7,213 nt of DNA, from contig JADLDX010000682.1 in assembly GCA_020846515.1 (NCBI GenBank), positions 1 through 7,213 on the forward strand. The letters run 5' to 3'. Of the stretch, positions 5,445-7,213 are shown piece by piece. The position numbers and the translations under genes were made by a program. Positions within the stretch are counted from its first letter, which is position 1, and the number at the start of each line of letters is the position of its first letter. A model generated the notes under the pieces. It saw nothing but the letters and a program-made list of their open reading frames with translations, did not search any database and had not been told where the DNA came from. The DNA comes from Pirellulaceae bacterium (GTDB taxonomy: Bacteria; Planctomycetota; Planctomycetia; Pirellulales; Pirellulaceae).

Positions 5445-7213
5445 TCAGAGCACAGGTGGTACGGGGCAACCCAAGGCATCGGCGATCACGCGCAGCAGTT
5501 CGCCCTCTTGCACGGACACCTTTTGATCTGCGGAAATGCACGCGGTGAAAGCGGCGAGCATCGTGCGCTTGCCCGACGGCGCGGCCGTCTCGAGTTCGTC
5601 CAAGGCGCGATCCAACGCAGGTACACTTAAATCCTCGGCAGGTAATAACTGGCTACTCTTTAGTGGCAGGCCAACCTTATCCAGAGCTGCCAGGCCGGCG
5701 GCAAAAGCCGACCCAGGATCACCGGCATTGCCCACGCGCGCTAAAGTCGAGAGCACGATCGTGAAGCCTGCTTGCACTTGGGCTATCGGTCGTTTGGAGA
5801 TCAGTGGTACCGCTTGTCCGACCAATCGAGCTACCAAGCGTTTGGCGATAAAGCGTTGGACCGCAAACTCGAACAGCGAAGTGCGGTTGTCCATGCGAAT
5901 CAAGGCTGAGGTCGTATTCTGGAAATCTAATACTTGGGGTGGTGACATTTGATGCAAGGCAGGCAGAGCCAGGCATGCAACGGGCAGGCGTTGCTCCGCA
6001 GCCAGTCGATCGACGGCGGCTTGAACGCGATTTAATTCGGACATGATGCGCTGGTCGGACATATTGGCCAACGTGGTCATCTGCATTTGTCGCATTTGAC
6101 TCTCGCGCGGTGCCATGAGCAGTGCATAGACAACTGCTACGGCGCCAAGCGGATTGTGCAGGTCGTCGGCCAAGACGCTTTCCAGTTGATCGACCAGCCC
6201 GTGGATTTGCTGAATGTGCTCGACGGTCGGCTGGCCAATCGACTCGACCATCGACTCTGGTTCTTCCGCTAGTCGTTCCGCGCCTGCGATCGCCGCAGCG
6301 TGGGCGGTGGCGAAATCGCGTCCCGTCTGGCTCGCGATCGCGGCAGCGCTGTGTGACGCAGTTGCGGCTGCCGCTTTGGGAGTTGTTGGAGTCTTGGGGG
6401 TTCTTGAAGTTGATGGGCCCGGGGCCTGAGTTGGTGATTGTCCTGCACAATTTAGTCCCGCATCGCGTCGAGAGGCTAGCGAACGCGGGTCGATGATTTC
6501 GGCTTGAGTATGTCGAGTTTCGCTGACCGGTGGAAAGTTGCCATCAAACTGCGGGTCAATGCGGCGCACGCGCTCCGTCAGCGGCGGGTGCGTAGCAAAT
6601 AGGTTTGAAGTCAGAGCACTGCCAAAGAACATGTGGCTGGCCTCTTCGGCACCAACGGACTGGATTCGCGCGTGATCGGACCAGCCGCCTATTTTTTTCA
6701 GCGCGCCTGCGATGCCCGATGGATTTCTTGTGAACTGGACCGCAGACGCATCGGCCAGAAACTCACGCTGTCGAGAGACAGCTGCTTTGATCAACTGTGC
6801 AAAGAAGACGCCCACGTAGCCAATCACAATCAGGGCGATCGAACCCAGCAAGATCACAATGACCAGGCCACCATCGTTTTTTTTATTGCTGGAAGATGAG
6901 TGCGACCCAGTCCGTGTGGTGCCGATGGTGCGCAAGATAACATAGCCGATCATGGCGATGACCAAGATACCGTGCAACCAGCCCATCAAGCGAATGTTCA
7001 TCCGCATATCGCCATTGAGGATATGGCTGAACTCGTGCGCGATTACGCCTTGCAGTTGATCTCGAGAGAGCGTGTTTATGGCCCCGCGCGTGACGCCAAT
7101 GACCGCGTTTTGCGGTGTTGTGCCAGCCGCGAATGCATTGATGCCCGTTTCATCATCCATGACGTAAACCGGCGGGACCGGTGTGCCGGATGCGAGGGCC
7201 ATTTCTTCGACAA
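5445..7213 (-). CDS. M48 family zinc metallopeptidase, long form, 5' end cut by the window
   Basis: A membrane-bound HtpX/Ste24-type metallopeptidase, a family that degrades damaged membrane proteins. The frame runs through the right edge; codons before the first internal ATG (7202) read VEE, continuing the family's usual VEEMALASG run, so the true start lies outside. Numbered from that ATG: PVPPVYVMDDETGINAFAAG (8-27) is the conserved pre-catalytic block; HEFSH (56-60, bases 7023-7037) is the HExxH zinc motif; GWLHGILVIAMIGYVIL (74-90) and LVIVILLGSIALIVIGYVGVFFAQLI (113-138) are membrane helices; SRQREFLADASA (143-154) supplies the third zinc ligand, E147; FATHPPLTERVRRI (202-215) is the closing motif. 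A Pro/Thr/Ala-rich linker (about 250-285) leads to a mainly helical extension to residue 585, ending ADQKVSVQEGELLRVIADALGCPVPP, which resembles a TerB-like module. All catalytic residues are present. The gene converges on the DUF1080 gene. Confidence 0.96.
   Translation of the reverse strand, partial: VEEMALASGTPVPPVYVMDDETGINAFAAGTTPQNAVIGVTRGAINTLSRDQLQGVIAHEFSHILNGDMRMNIRLMGWLHGILVIAMIGYVILRTIGTTRTGSHSSSSNKKNDGGLVIVILLGSIALIVIGYVGVFFAQLIKAAVSRQREFLADASAVQFTRNPSGIAGALKKIGGWSDHARIQSVGAEEASHMFFGSALTSNLFATHPPLTERVRRIDPQFDGNFPPVSETRHTQAEIIDPRSLASRRDAGLNCAGQSPTQAPGPSTSRTPKTPTTPKAAAATASHSAAAIASQTGRDFATAHAAAIAGAERLAEEPESMVESIGQPTVEHIQQIHGLVDQLESVLADDLHNPLGAVAVVYALLMAPRESQMRQMQMTTLANMSDQRIMSELNRVQAAVDRLAAEQRLPVACLALPALHQMSPPQVLDFQNTTSALIRMDNRTSLFEFAVQRFIAKRLVARLVGQAVPLISKRPIAQVQAGFTIVLSTLARVGNAGDPGSAFAAGLAALDKVGLPLKSSQLLPAEDLSVPALDRALDELETAAPSGKRTMLAAFTACISADQKVSVQEGELLRVIADALGCPVPPVL

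Noticed and set aside
4810..5541. A 243-codon open frame on the minus strand opposite the DUF1080 domain and running into the M48 gene
   Set aside because: It is fully antisense to a clearly conserved domain, its protein has no family resemblance, and it overlaps the end of a second real gene. It is a shadow frame of GC-rich coding DNA.
5719..6450. A 243-codon minus-strand frame inside the M48 gene
   Set aside because: It is an alternative frame of the M48 C-terminal region with Arg/Ser/Thr-rich low-quality sequence and no start signal.
6877..6884. Eight-T run (A8 in the coding sense) within the M48 gene, as a possible phase-variation or frameshift site
   Set aside because: The frame continues intact through it with conserved domains on both sides, and it encodes a loop between membrane helices (NKKN). 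There is no sign of alternative-frame use.

Overview
The window looks like an ordinary chromosomal stretch from a planctomycete, probably of the Pirellulaceae/Rhodopirellula type. This is inferred from gene content: a secreted DUF1080 (3-keto-disaccharide hydrolase-like) protein with an extra N-terminal domain, a secreted kelch-type 'cyclically permuted mutarotase', a long M48 peptidase with a C-terminal extension, and small hypothetical proteins of planctomycete style. Base composition is moderately GC-rich by eye, and Shine-Dalgarno use is uneven. No rRNA, tRNA, CRISPR array, prophage gene or recognisable transposase is seen.

Layout from left to right. Bases 1-58 hold two adjacent hairpins, one of them a perfect 40-bp palindrome, which probably close an upstream gene outside the window. 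An MFS transporter of the anion:cation symporter (hexuronate/sialate) type runs forward at 156-1457. It converges, with 9 bp between stops, on a small single-pass membrane protein on the minus strand (1467-1976). The 493-bp gap 1977-2469 contains a 334-bp non-coding unit bounded by 35-bp inverted repeats (34/35 matching), a candidate MITE. A secreted kelch/NanM-like protein follows (2470-3624, plus) and converges on an acidic 104-aa protein of unknown function (3697-4011, minus), with a strong hairpin between them. The leader of that small gene carries three tandem 18-bp repeats. A secreted DUF1080 protein (4330-5340, plus) then converges on an M48 zinc metallopeptidase (5445 to the right edge, minus, 5' end cut off). 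The gap between those two holds a REP-like GTAG-headed hairpin and a 16-bp tandem duplication.

Functionally, the transporter, the kelch mutarotase-like protein and the DUF1080 protein all fit uptake and processing of sugars or sugar acids, a common theme in planctomycetes that feed on polysaccharides. They are not one operon: minus-strand genes or the inverted-repeat unit separate them, and each probably has its own promoter. The M48 peptidase is likely a membrane-quality-control enzyme and unrelated to sugar use. I found no clearly new multi-gene system. The points most worth a second look are non-coding: the MITE candidate, the REP-like element, the 18-bp leader repeats and the 40-bp palindrome.
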